Assembly (NCBI GenBank): GCA_002347265.1
Contig: DDYB01000019.1
Location: forward strand, 150,105-206,570
DNA from: Desulfobacteraceae bacterium UBA2245
Lineage (GTDB): Bacteria > Desulfobacterota > Desulfobacteria > Desulfobacterales > UBA2245
Direction of reading: 5' to 3'
Length of the DNA: 56,466 bases
In this document: in pieces, positions 33,069 to 41,466 of the stretch
Layout of the letters: each line of letters starts with the position of its first letter
Position numbering within the stretch: the stretch's first letter is position 1
The notes under the pieces: model-generated
Told to the model about the DNA's origin: nothing
Database searches by the model: none
Seen by the model: the letters and a program-made list of their open reading frames with translations, nothing else
Program-made: the position numbers and the translations under genes

Positions 33069-33446
33069 GTGGACTCCAAAGGCTGGACAGCCTGAGTGAG
33101 TCGATAAGCTCTAAGCCGATTTGGGCATCTTAATGGTCGGTGTCATAGAGCCATTAGGTGACCGCTGCAATGAGGCCACTTCATGGTCGGCGCAATGGAG
33201 CCTGCGTCATTAAAAGGTTTCAAAAACATTTCGGAATATTCGGGGCATCCGCAATTATCTAAGTAGGTTGGACGATTCCCCTGCCTGTGATATTTGAAAA
33301 CATATGCCAAGATCAGCCGGATCAGATGCGCCCGGAATTCTGCGCTACGCGATAATCCGGGGAATTGAACGCCGGGCATTTTCCAGGTCAAAGCGGATAA
33401 GGAAGATTTTGTCGACCGGTTGTCAAAGATAGTCCCCGAAACCCGG
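33069..33446 (+). repeat. Repeat R2, copy B (IS3-like end plus transposase fragment)
   Basis: Matches 26101-26458 in the same orientation over its full length and starts with the IS3-like end GTGGACTCCAAAGGCTGGAC. The order R1 then R2 is the same on both sides of the cassette. The rest of 33447-33692 holds only a doubtful 31-codon frame before the antiporter gene. Confidence 0.85.
33304..33446 (+). pseudogene. Truncated REP-associated transposase, fragment 2
   Basis: ATG 33304 reads MPRSAGSDAPGILRYAIIRG and continues IERRAFSR, then drifts out of frame relative to fragment 3. Similarity ends after the LSKxVPE segment. No HUH motif or catalytic Tyr. Confidence 0.7.
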
Positions 33447-33692
33447 ATAAGCTGTCCTGAACTCCGAAAAGGCTCGGAGCCGGATGGGAGAACAAGTACT
33501 TGATGAAAACTTTGGGCGGCTGATTTCCAAATGCGGTTACCCTGAGGTATATCTAATGCGTGATAGACAAACGCAAAGCGTGGATGCATAATATGGAAAA
33601 TCTACTCATGCAGAATGTGGTGGTCTCAATGCCCCGCATGTTGAATAACGAAGAGAACAGGCAATGTTTTTATACTTTGACGGGGTAGGCCG

Positions 33693-34859
33693 GTGGAACT
33701 ATCGCAACTTCTTATCGTTTTAGGAAGCCTATTTCTGTTGGGTCTTGTTGCGGACTGGATCAGTTCGAAGGTTCTAGTTCCGCGCGCCAGCTTGATGCTG
33801 TTTTGTGGCATCGTGGTAGGAAAGTCGGGTTTCGATCTAATACCACAAGAGATCACTGCGCTGTATGAGACTCTGTCCGTGATCGCATTGTCAATGGTGG
33901 CCTTTTTGCTTGGCGGTTCGCTAACACCCAGGAATTTGGCTCAGAACGGACGGGCAATCCTGTCGCTCTCTTTTGCCATTGTTCTGATTACGGTTGTAGG
34001 GGTATCGGTGATGCTCTGGCTCGTCGGCGTTCCGCTTGAAGCGGCAGTGGCGCTCGGAGCAATTGCTACAGCAACCGATCCCGCGGCTACGCAGGACGCT
34101 ATTCGGCAGGCGGGGGGCAAAAGCATCTTTGCCGAACGCTTGAAGGGGATCGTGACGATTGACGATGCCTGGGGCTTGATCACTTTTGCCCTGGCGATTG
34201 TAGTCGCCCGCGCCCTGGCGGGGGAGGGATGGCAGCTTACCATGTTGACCACGGTACTCTGGGAATTGGGCGGCGCCGTGGCGGTCGGGCTGATGATCGG
34301 ACTGCCCGCAGCATTTCTGACAGGACGGGTGAAACCCGGTGAGCCATTAAAGGCCGAGGCGCTCGGAATCGTGCTACTGACGGCGGGCTTATCTATCCAG
34401 CTTGGCGTATCGTTCCTGCTGTCCGGCATGGTGGCTGGGGCGGTAATCAGGAATCTAGCCTCACACCACAAATCTGCTTTTCATGAAATAGAGGAACTGT
34501 CGTGGCCCTTTATTTTGCTTTTTTTCATACTGGCTGGGGCTACACTTGACAGTCAGGCATTGATTACAATGGGGTACGTCGGATTGGTCTATTTTGGCAG
34601 CCGGATTTTGGCACGAATTGCGGGGGGATGGATCGGCGGGATACTGGGGGGCTTGACCCCACAGGAGCGTCGGCTCTATGGCATCGCGCTGTTGCCTCAG
34701 GCTGGTGTGGCCGTTGGTATGGCTCTGGTGGCTGCGCACGTCTTCCCTGAACATCAGAGTTTGATCCAGACAGTGGTCATCGCCACCACCGTTTTATTCG
34801 AAATATTAGGCCCTATATTCACCTATCTCGCCGTTCGTCGGATGAACTCAACAACTTAG
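33693..34859 (+). CDS. CPA-type cation:proton antiporter
   Basis: A 388-residue membrane protein with about 12 predicted helices and no cytoplasmic domain. ATATDPAAT near 124-132 matches the unwound helix of NhaP-type exchangers. IVTIDDAWGL near 150 carries the acidic pair of the ion site. QAGVAVGMALVAAHVFP near 335 is typical of the family. GTG start with GGGGTAGG upstream. Na+ or K+/H+ exchange is likely; the ion is not known. It is bracketed by two transposase fragments, so it may have travelled with the region. Confidence 0.88.
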   Translation: MELSQLLIVLGSLFLLGLVADWISSKVLVPRASLMLFCGIVVGKSGFDLIPQEITALYETLSVIALSMVAFLLGGSLTPRNLAQNGRAILSLSFAIVLITVVGVSVMLWLVGVPLEAAVALGAIATATDPAATQDAIRQAGGKSIFAERLKGIVTIDDAWGLITFALAIVVARALAGEGWQLTMLTTVLWELGGAVAVGLMIGLPAAFLTGRVKPGEPLKAEALGIVLLTAGLSIQLGVSFLLSGMVAGAVIRNLASHHKSAFHEIEELSWPFILLFFILAGATLDSQALITMGYVGLVYFGSRILARIAGGWIGGILGGLTPQERRLYGIALLPQAGVAVGMALVAAHVFPEHQSLIQTVVIATTVLFEILGPIFTYLAVRRMNSTT

Positions 34860-34906
34860 GCTCACTTTTCAGTTTTGAGAATTTGGGGACAGATCGGGAC
34901 ATTCTT

Positions 34907-35104
34907 AATCATCTAAACAACCTGGACGATTCCCCTTTCTGTGATGTTTGAAAAACCTATGCCGAGATCAGCCGGATCAGATGCGCCCGGAATTCTGCAC
35001 CTCGTTATAATCCGGGGAATTAAACGCCAAGGCATTTTCCGGAATAAAGCGGATAGGGAAGATTTTGTCGACCCGTTGTCAAAGCTTGTCCCCGAAAACC
35101 CGGA
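34907..35104 (+). pseudogene. Truncated REP-associated transposase, fragment 3, with upstream repeat
   Basis: The third copy of the terminal part of R2. ATG 34959 reads MPRSAGSDAPGILHLVIIRG, then IKRQGIFRNKADREDFVDPL and SKLVPENPEKL: the best preserved frame of the three, about 50 codons. The IS3-like end is absent here. The stretch 35105-35192 up to the next gene holds nothing recognisable. Confidence 0.72.
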
Positions 35105-35192
35105 AAAGCTCTTATGCGTGGGTTTTGATGGCCAGTCGCGTACAATACAGCTCAAAAAAACAATATTTAACGACCGTCCCGAACTTTCCCCT

Positions 35193-35867
35193 TTAGTCAA
35201 GCCTTATCAGCTGAGCGTAATAAAAATTGATCTTCGCGTCATTGGCCTGGCTCGAGTTGACATAGTAGATTACGACACTCAGCTGGCTCGTTGCAGGGGC
35301 GAACGAAAACAATATCCTGTGTTCTTTGGTTGAGTTGTTGTACAGGATCTGATTCCCGGAAAATTCGGTATCGTTCGCTTGAATCCTAAAATATCCCCCG
35401 GATGTCAGCTTGTCCATTTTGAGCGTCAATACATATGTGTGTGTCTCTTTTGCCATCTTCCCGAACGCAACGCTTGCCATGAGCGTTGAAGCGTTCTTTA
35501 AAGGCGGAATACGCAAACTTGCGAAAGGATCCGACGCGCTGGACATGTTTGACACGGAAGTATAGTTATATTCCGCGTTGAAAAGCGCCAAAGTGGAAAC
35601 ACTGCCCGGATCGACAAGATACGCCGGCGTCAGGATGAGGCCTGCCCCGGTGCTGTATGTTTCCGAAGGCGTGTATGTGGAAGTGGCGGTGTCGGTCGAT
35701 CCGGACGCGGGCTGGGCCGAGACGGGGACAGGCTTATAAGGGAAAGATATCTTTTTGATGTCGTTCACCGTCTGCATCCTGGAAACAGCGATGTTTTTGG
35801 AGACCGGACCTGCGAACACGGATGTGGAAAAGGCCAGCACGAACAGAAATATAAAATATTTTTTCAT
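35193..35867 (-). CDS. Secreted hypothetical protein
   Basis: A 224-residue protein with a clear Sec signal peptide (MKKYFIFLFVLAFSTSVFAG, cleavage likely after FAG or VFA). The mature chain is Ser/Thr/Asn/Tyr-rich and probably beta-structured, with a low-complexity PASGSTDTATSTYTPSETYS linker at about 54-73. There are no Cys in the mature part and no recognised domain. GAGGAG lies 6 bases before the ATG. An upstream frame ends 12 bases before it, so it may be the second gene of a pair. Confidence 0.75.
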   Translation of the reverse strand: MKKYFIFLFVLAFSTSVFAGPVSKNIAVSRMQTVNDIKKISFPYKPVPVSAQPASGSTDTATSTYTPSETYSTGAGLILTPAYLVDPGSVSTLALFNAEYNYTSVSNMSSASDPFASLRIPPLKNASTLMASVAFGKMAKETHTYVLTLKMDKLTSGGYFRIQANDTEFSGNQILYNNSTKEHRILFSFAPATSQLSVVIYYVNSSQANDAKINFYYAQLIRLD

Positions 35868-35879
35868 TTCGTTCTCCTC

Positions 35880-36224
35880 TTAAGGGGTGATGCGGCCCAC
35901 CGGGGAATTGCCCGATTCACCGCGTTCATCGGGGAATACTTCCTCCGGCCGCCCCAATGTATGTTTGATAAGAATTTCCTTTTTCGGGGCGAAAGTATAG
36001 GGAAACCGCGGTTGCATGTCAATGAAAAGCTTGCCACAGAAGTGCTTTGTTATTGACAAACAACCGTCCTTGTTTTTAAATTGTTCGTCGAAAAATGAGT
36101 TTTTATTTTTATCACTTACGCTGTACCATGCCGGTCTGTTGCTGCGCAGACTGGAGAAAATCCTTGTTTGAGTTGGAATTCCCGGTGCGCGGGACAACCC
36201 ATGCAGCAAGCTTGACATCTTCAT
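35880..36224 (-). CDS. Doubtful hypothetical protein upstream of the secreted protein
   Basis: A minus-strand frame ends in TAA immediately before the GAGGAG of the secreted protein gene. Its C-terminal half reads like protein (VSDKNKNSFFDEQFKNKDG, FIDMQPRFPYTFAPKKEIL). Candidate starts at 36224 and 36311 lack ribosome sites, and the latter overlaps the divergent PAS gene. It could be a real short gene or a decayed one; no family is recognised. Confidence 0.3.
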   Translation of the reverse strand: MKMSSLLHGLSRAPGIPTQTRIFSSLRSNRPAWYSVSDKNKNSFFDEQFKNKDGCLSITKHFCGKLFIDMQPRFPYTFAPKKEILIKHTLGRPEEVFPDERGESGNSPVGRITP

Positions 36225-36256
36225 GATGTTTGAGAAAACCGTAGAGGAGATCGGCG

Positions 36257-36835
36257 ATGCCTGATAACAAGCAGAATCGGCGCCTGCCAGCGAAGGAACG
36301 TGGGCATGCATCTCAGTACGCCAGGAGCTTGATCGAGGCGAGTCTTGACCCGCTGGTGGCCATCAGTCCGGAAGGCAAGATCACCGACGTGAACGAAGCA
36401 ACCGTGAAAGTCACGGGGGTTCCCCGCAACAAACTGATCGGAACGGACTTTTCCGATTATTTTACCGATCCTGAAAAAGCACGGGAAGGTTACCGGCAGG
36501 TTTTCGCCAAGGGCTTTGTCACCGATTATCCTTTGACGATCCGACATCGTGACGGCTGGCTGACGAATGTTCTTTACAACGCCAGCGTCTACAAGGACAC
36601 CCGAGGCAACGTAATCGGCGTCTTTGCCGCAGCGCGCGATGTGACGGAGCAAAAGAAGGCCGAAGAACAATTGGTCGAGCAGCACCGGCGGGAACTGGAC
36701 CGGCTGGCCGAGCTTGAAAAATTCCAAAAACTGACCGTGGGACGTGAACTCAAGATGGTGGAATTGAAGAAAGAGATCGAGGAACTCCGGCGCGAAAACA
36801 ATGAACTCAAGAGGAAGTTGGGCCAAGGAGCGTAA
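36257..36835 (+). CDS. PAS-domain protein with C-terminal coiled coil
   Basis: 192 residues: one PAS domain at about 22-135 (IEASLDPLVAISPEGKITDV, GTDFSDYFTDPEKAREGY, FAAARDVTEQKKAEE), then a long charged coiled coil to the end. No kinase or output domain. It sits 2 bases before the histidine kinase gene and probably works as its detachable sensor or adaptor. GAGGAGAT lies 6 bases before the ATG. Ligand unknown; there is no obvious haem or flavin motif. Confidence 0.85.
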   Translation: MPDNKQNRRLPAKERGHASQYARSLIEASLDPLVAISPEGKITDVNEATVKVTGVPRNKLIGTDFSDYFTDPEKAREGYRQVFAKGFVTDYPLTIRHRDGWLTNVLYNASVYKDTRGNVIGVFAAARDVTEQKKAEEQLVEQHRRELDRLAELEKFQKLTVGRELKMVELKKEIEELRRENNELKRKLGQGA

Positions 36836-36837
36836 CG

Positions 36838-37800
36838 ATGCCCGCAATCACGTTCCCGCAAACCGGGTCATCAGACCCGAATCAGCGTCTACAGGCGCTG
36901 GAAGAGTTCCAGCGGGCAACCTTTAACATCCTGGAGGATCTCGAAGCGGAACGCCGAAATTCCCAGCTGATTCAAAAGGCGGCTGTGAACCTGCTGGAAG
37001 ACATGTACGAGGAACAACGCAAGTTGACCGATACCCAGCGTGCCCTGATGAACATGCTGGAGGACATCGAACTTGAACGAACCGAAGTAAAGCATGCAAA
37101 ATCGCTCCTCGAGACAGTAAACAATGAGCTTGAGGCATTCTCCTACTCGGTCTCGCACGATCTGCGCGCCCCGCTGCGCGCGATCAGCGGGTTTGCAGAA
37201 GCTGTTGTGGAAGATTATTCGCCACGGCTTGATGACGAAGGAAAGCGTTATCTCGCACTGATCCAGGAAAACGCCCATCGGATGGGCCGACTCATTGATG
37301 ATCTGCTGTCTTTTTCGCGTCTGGGCCGCCAGCAGATGACCGAGCGGGTAATCGATATGGCGGCCTTAGCCCAGGCGGTGTTTGACGAACTGGCAGGAGT
37401 GACGCCGGAACGTCAGCTCGCAATCAGGATTGGCCCGGTTCCGCCTGCCCGGGGAGACATCTCGCTGATACGGCAGGTTCTGGTGAACCTGCTGTCCAAC
37501 GCCATTAAATTTTCCAGGCCCGATGCGCGGGCGTCCATTGAGTTCGGCTATTTGCCGGACTCGGGCGGCGGTGCTTACTACGTCAAAGACAACGGCGTCG
37601 GGTTTGACATGCAGTATGTCGACAAGCTGTTCGGGGTTTTCCAGAGACTCCACTCGGTTACAGAATTCGAGGGTACGGGCGTGGGCCTCGCGCTGGTGCA
37701 GCGGATTATCACGCGGCACGGAGGGCGGGTGTGGGCGGAGGGCACGGTGAATCAGGGAGCAATCTTTTACTTTACCTTACCGATCGGAGAAGCCAGGTGA
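36838..37800 (+). CDS. Sensor histidine kinase (bacteriophytochrome-type transmitter)
   Basis: A 320-residue soluble kinase without sensor domain. Residues 20-95 form a coiled coil with three related units, NILEDLEAER, NLLEDMYEEQ and NMLEDIELER, spaced about 21 residues. The phosphoacceptor H107 lies in FSYSVSHDLRAPLRAISGF. The ATPase part has NLLSNAIKFS, DNGVGFD, and GTGVGLALVQRI. It overlaps the receiver gene by one base (TGATG). It probably takes its signal from the preceding PAS protein through coiled-coil contact. Confidence 0.92.
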   Translation: MPAITFPQTGSSDPNQRLQALEEFQRATFNILEDLEAERRNSQLIQKAAVNLLEDMYEEQRKLTDTQRALMNMLEDIELERTEVKHAKSLLETVNNELEAFSYSVSHDLRAPLRAISGFAEAVVEDYSPRLDDEGKRYLALIQENAHRMGRLIDDLLSFSRLGRQQMTERVIDMAALAQAVFDELAGVTPERQLAIRIGPVPPARGDISLIRQVLVNLLSNAIKFSRPDARASIEFGYLPDSGGGAYYVKDNGVGFDMQYVDKLFGVFQRLHSVTEFEGTGVGLALVQRIITRHGGRVWAEGTVNQGAIFYFTLPIGEAR

Positions 37801-38249
37801 TGCTCAGAAAGAGCGGAGAAGTTGAAATCGTGATGGTCGAGGACAATCCAAACGACGCGGAGCTTATTACGCGCGCTCTGCGGAAACACAACCTGGCGAA
37901 CAGGATCGTACACCTGAAGGATGGCGCCGAGGCTCTGGAGTTCCTGCTTCCCCCGGGCGATCAGGTCCACCAGTTCGACAGTGACGTTCCAAGGGTCGTA
38001 CTGTTGGACATCAAGCTCCCCAAAATCGATGGCATCGAGGTCCTGCGAATGATGAAGTCTGATGAGCGGACCAAGGACATCCCGGTGGTCATCCTAACCT
38101 CCTCGAATGAGGATCGAGACATCAAGGAAGCTTACAGATTGGGCGTCAACAGCTTCGTGACCAAGCCGATCAAGTTCGAGGAGTTTGCGGCGGTCGTGGC
38201 GAAACTGGGAATCTACTGGTTGATGGTGAATGTACCGCCTGTTCGATAA
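37800..38249 (+). CDS. Rcp1-like single-domain response regulator
   Basis: A 149-residue receiver without output domain. Acidic pocket E14/D15 in VMVEDNPNDAEL, phosphoacceptor D70 in VLLDIKLPKIDG, T/S in ILTSSNEDRD and K in FVTKPIKFEEF. The loop with PPGDQVHQFDSDVP resembles Rcp1-type regulators that pair with phytochrome-like kinases. The ATG overlaps the kinase stop. It likely relays phosphate from H107 of the upstream kinase; the output may be the downstream hybrid kinase. Confidence 0.9.
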   Translation: MLRKSGEVEIVMVEDNPNDAELITRALRKHNLANRIVHLKDGAEALEFLLPPGDQVHQFDSDVPRVVLLDIKLPKIDGIEVLRMMKSDERTKDIPVVILTSSNEDRDIKEAYRLGVNSFVTKPIKFEEFAAVVAKLGIYWLMVNVPPVR

Positions 38250-38284
38250 TCTGCCCGTGCGACACAAAAGACAGTCAATTGGCC

Positions 38285-40567
38285 ATGGACGGACAACTTC
38301 GTATTCTCATTCTCGAAGACAATGCCTCGGATGCCGAGTTGATACGGCGCGAGCTGCGCAAGTCCGGACTCAATTTCGCCGTCCGGGTGGCTCCGGACAA
38401 AGGGACCTATATAGAGGCCCTGGATGCTTTTGCCCCGGATCTCATTCTCGCCGACTATTCTCTGCCTGGATTTGACGGCTTAACCGCCCTTCACCTGGCC
38501 CATGATCGACTTGCAGGCATACCGGTTATCATCGTGTCCGGCGCCATTGGCGAGGAAACCGCTATTGAGGCCCTGAAAGCCGGGGCCACCGATTATGTCC
38601 TCAAACAACGGTTGAGCCGGTTAGGGCCGGTGGTCAAGCGCGCGCTCCTGGAAGCCAAACAACTGGCCGAAAAGAGTCGAGCTGAGGAGGAGCTTGCCCG
38701 ACAGCGAGAGTGGCTGAGAGTCACGCTTACCAGTATCGGCGATGCGGTGATCGCCAGCGACATTCACGGCCGCGTCACGTTTCTGAACCCCGTTGCGGCC
38801 AACCTCACCGGCTGGACCCAGGAAAAGGCCATCGGCCGGCCGGTTGACATGGTTTTTCAAGTCATCAACGAGAAGAACCGGCAACCGGCCGATAACGTTG
38901 TGGAGCAGGTGCTCAGCGAAAAATGCGCTGTTGTGCTGCCCCACGACTCCGTGCTGGTGGCAAGGAACGGACGCGAGATTCCTGTTGAGGACAGCGCCGC
39001 CCCCATCCTCGACGCTTCCGGCGATTTGGTGGGCGTGGTTCTTGTCTTCCACGATGTCACCGAAAAACGGCGCAACATGGAGTTGTTGCGAAGCGTCGCT
39101 CACTTTCTCGATGAAAATCCTTATCCCGTGCTGCGCATCGATCGCGCGGGAACCGTCCTTTACGCCAACCGGTCCAGCGACGCCCTTCGCGGCCGATGGC
39201 GCTGTGAAGCCGGTCAGCTCGCCCCCGAACCTTTTGTCCGCCTGGTCCAAGATGCGCTGAACTGTGGGCAAAGCAACCTGATGGACGTGGAATGTGATGG
39301 CCGGGTCTTTTCGTTCGTCTTTGCGCCCATCCCGGGCAATGGATACGTAAACCTTTATGGACGCGACATCACCGACCGAAAGCGGGCCGAACAGGCGCTG
39401 CGGCAGATGAATGAAACCCTGGAGCAGCAGGTGGCCGAGCGCACCGAACTGGCTGTGGGCCGGACAAAGCAGCTTCAGGCCCTGGCAGTAGAGCTGATCG
39501 AAGCCGAGGAGCGGGAACGCCGGCGGATTGCGGGTCTCCTGCACGACGACCTGCAACAGCTCCTCGCCGCCGCGCGGTTGCAGCTTATGGCGGCTTTCCA
39601 GAACCAGCCCCCCGACTCTCCATTGGCGAAAGCCGATTGGCTGCTGAAGGAGTCCATCAGAAAGTCGCGCCACCTGTCGCACGAGCTTAGTCCGGCGGCA
39701 CTGCACCACTCGGGTCTTGTGCCCGCCCTGAAATGGCTGGCTCAGCAGATGTCCGAACAGTTCGGTCTTCAGGTCCAACTGGAAGAGGATGCGGCCCGAC
39801 AGTTTGAAAGCGGGGCCCTAAAGGTGTTCATGTTCCGCGCCGTCCAGGAGCTGTTGTTCAATGTCGTAAAGCATGCCGGCGTGAAAAGCGCGCGCGTCTT
39901 CCTGACCGGTTCCGATGACTCCCTGATCATCACGGTCAGCGATCAGGGCCGGGGATTCAATCCCGGCGCCCTGGACTCCACCTCCGCTACAGCAGGCTTA
40001 GGACTGCTGAGCCTGCGGGAGCGTACCAACTACATCGGAGGGAGTCTGGTGATCGAAAGCGCCCCTGGACGCGGCAGCCGCTTCACCCTGTCGGTTCCCC
40101 TCAAACTGACCAGGGCCGATAACCTGCAACGAACATCGTCGCCCACCGGCGAGCGGCCCCGTATCCCGATCAACCATACGGTTTCCGCAGGCGATGAAAA
40201 CACCCGGGTGCTTTTTGTCGACGACCACCAGGTGATGCGCCAGGGGTTAATCAGTTTGATTGCCGGCCAGCCGAGCATCGAGGTGGTGGGTGAAGCGGCC
40301 AATGGGCAGGAAGCTTTGGAACTTGCCCGGCAGCTCAAACCGGATGTGATCGTAATGGACATCTCCATGCCGTATATGGATGGCATCGAAACCACCCGGC
40401 AGATCAAGGCTGAGCTGCCCGAGGTGCGGGTGCTCGGCCTTTCGATGTTCGATGACGATCAGGCGGCTCACTCGATGCGACTGGCGGGAGCGGAGGCCTT
40501 CGTCAGCAAAACCGCCTCCTCGGCCGAAGTGTTGAAGGCGATCTACGAGATCGCTCATCACGAGTAG
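38285..40567 (+). CDS. Hybrid sensor: REC-PAS-PAS-HisKA_3-HATPase-REC
   Basis: A 760-residue multidomain protein. N-terminal receiver with D57 (LILADYSLPGFDG), PAS domains at about 140-260 and 265-365, coiled coil, and NarX-type kinase core with H420 in RRRIAGLLHDDLQQLL. HATPase spans about 510-605 (NVVKHAG, DQGRGFN, GLGLLSLRER). The C-terminal NarL-type receiver has D692 (VIVMDISMPYMDG). The last receiver has the LuxR/NarL look, yet the HTH normally following it is missing and the protein ends at ...IYEIAHHE. TTG at 38279 is an alternative start two codons upstream. Fourth gene of the sensory operon. Confidence 0.92.
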   Translation: MDGQLRILILEDNASDAELIRRELRKSGLNFAVRVAPDKGTYIEALDAFAPDLILADYSLPGFDGLTALHLAHDRLAGIPVIIVSGAIGEETAIEALKAGATDYVLKQRLSRLGPVVKRALLEAKQLAEKSRAEEELARQREWLRVTLTSIGDAVIASDIHGRVTFLNPVAANLTGWTQEKAIGRPVDMVFQVINEKNRQPADNVVEQVLSEKCAVVLPHDSVLVARNGREIPVEDSAAPILDASGDLVGVVLVFHDVTEKRRNMELLRSVAHFLDENPYPVLRIDRAGTVLYANRSSDALRGRWRCEAGQLAPEPFVRLVQDALNCGQSNLMDVECDGRVFSFVFAPIPGNGYVNLYGRDITDRKRAEQALRQMNETLEQQVAERTELAVGRTKQLQALAVELIEAEERERRRIAGLLHDDLQQLLAAARLQLMAAFQNQPPDSPLAKADWLLKESIRKSRHLSHELSPAALHHSGLVPALKWLAQQMSEQFGLQVQLEEDAARQFESGALKVFMFRAVQELLFNVVKHAGVKSARVFLTGSDDSLIITVSDQGRGFNPGALDSTSATAGLGLLSLRERTNYIGGSLVIESAPGRGSRFTLSVPLKLTRADNLQRTSSPTGERPRIPINHTVSAGDENTRVLFVDDHQVMRQGLISLIAGQPSIEVVGEAANGQEALELARQLKPDVIVMDISMPYMDGIETTRQIKAELPEVRVLGLSMFDDDQAAHSMRLAGAEAFVSKTASSAEVLKAIYEIAHHE

Positions 40568-40833
40568 GGGGAATTCAGGAGCACCTGTTGATATAGTGAC
40601 CCCCATCATTCCAAAACCTTGAAGTCCTTGCCTTTTACAATTCTTTCACCCCGATTGACCGTTTGTTTTGAAATACAAAGCGCTCCGCCAAAATTTTGCG
40701 ACGCTCGGTTCCGCAAAAACCATTCGACACAAGGCTTCCGCGTCGTCAATTCCGGATTTTCGCGGCATGATGATGGGAATTGAAAAATTGCCGCATTCTG
40801 TCAATCCACATATCAATGATCCCGAATACCCGG
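40568..40833. other. Gap between convergent genes
   Basis: Contains short open frames on both strands without ribosome sites. No terminator hairpin with a T-run was seen. A small plus-strand frame from 40668 reads like protein, but no family is recognised. Confidence 0.4.
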
Positions 40834-41394
40834 TCAGTATCCGAAGAGATAGACAAAGCTGGCTATAAAAACGAAGGCGGCGGCAACGCAGGCAAATGCC
40901 CTTCTGATCGTGAAACCGGTCAGCAGATGAAGCACTCTCGTCAGAAGATAGGTAAAATAGACAAACGCGGCAAACATGATGATCACGGGAAGCGTGTTGC
41001 TTGAAAACGACGCGCCCTGACCTGCATAGCGATAATACGTGTTGGCGGCCGCCAGAATTCCGTAGGGCAGAAAGGCATAGCCCGCCGCAATAAAAACGTC
41101 GATAAAGCGGGAAGCCCTTCCTCCGAGCAATTTGCCCATGACCCACAGCAGCAGGGCAATGCCGAGCTGAGAGGCGATCATCGCCATATAACCAAAAACG
41201 AAATAAAAAGCGGCTTCCGTGAGGTTTATTTGACCGGAATCAAAAACGCTATTGCAATAAAAAGCCGTCAGGCCGTGAATCTGTGCGGCGATTAAAACAA
41301 TGAACGGGGAAACCAGCAGGCTTCTTTTTTCCCGAATGCCGGCGGCGATTTTTCCATCAACGGCAACGATGTCCCACAGCCAGTTCGATAACAT
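40834..41394 (-). CDS. Yip1-like membrane protein
   Basis: A 186-residue protein with five predicted membrane helices, like Yip1-domain (YIP1 family) proteins: an N-terminal cytoplasmic part, LLVSPFIVLIAAQIHGL near 28, FVFGYMAMIASQLGIALLLW, AGYAFLPYGILAAANTYYR and C-terminal hydrophobic helices. The GYAFLPYG segment is characteristic. GAGGG precedes ATG 41394; an upstream ATG at 41427 has no ribosome site. Function unknown. It is 72 bases downstream of the symporter gene on the same strand. Confidence 0.7.
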   Translation of the reverse strand: MLSNWLWDIVAVDGKIAAGIREKRSLLVSPFIVLIAAQIHGLTAFYCNSVFDSGQINLTEAAFYFVFGYMAMIASQLGIALLLWVMGKLLGGRASRFIDVFIAAGYAFLPYGILAAANTYYRYAGQGASFSSNTLPVIIMFAAFVYFTYLLTRVLHLLTGFTIRRAFACVAAAFVFIASFVYLFGY

Positions 41395-41466
41395 CCTGTT
41401 CCCTCGGCTCTCCATCCTGGTTTTCATTCAGGGGAACCGCGAACACGATTCCCCTGAATGAGCTGT

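Noticed and set aside
33593..33688. 31-codon frame before the antiporter gene
   Set aside because: No ribosome site, no recognised family, and it lies in repeat-derived DNA.
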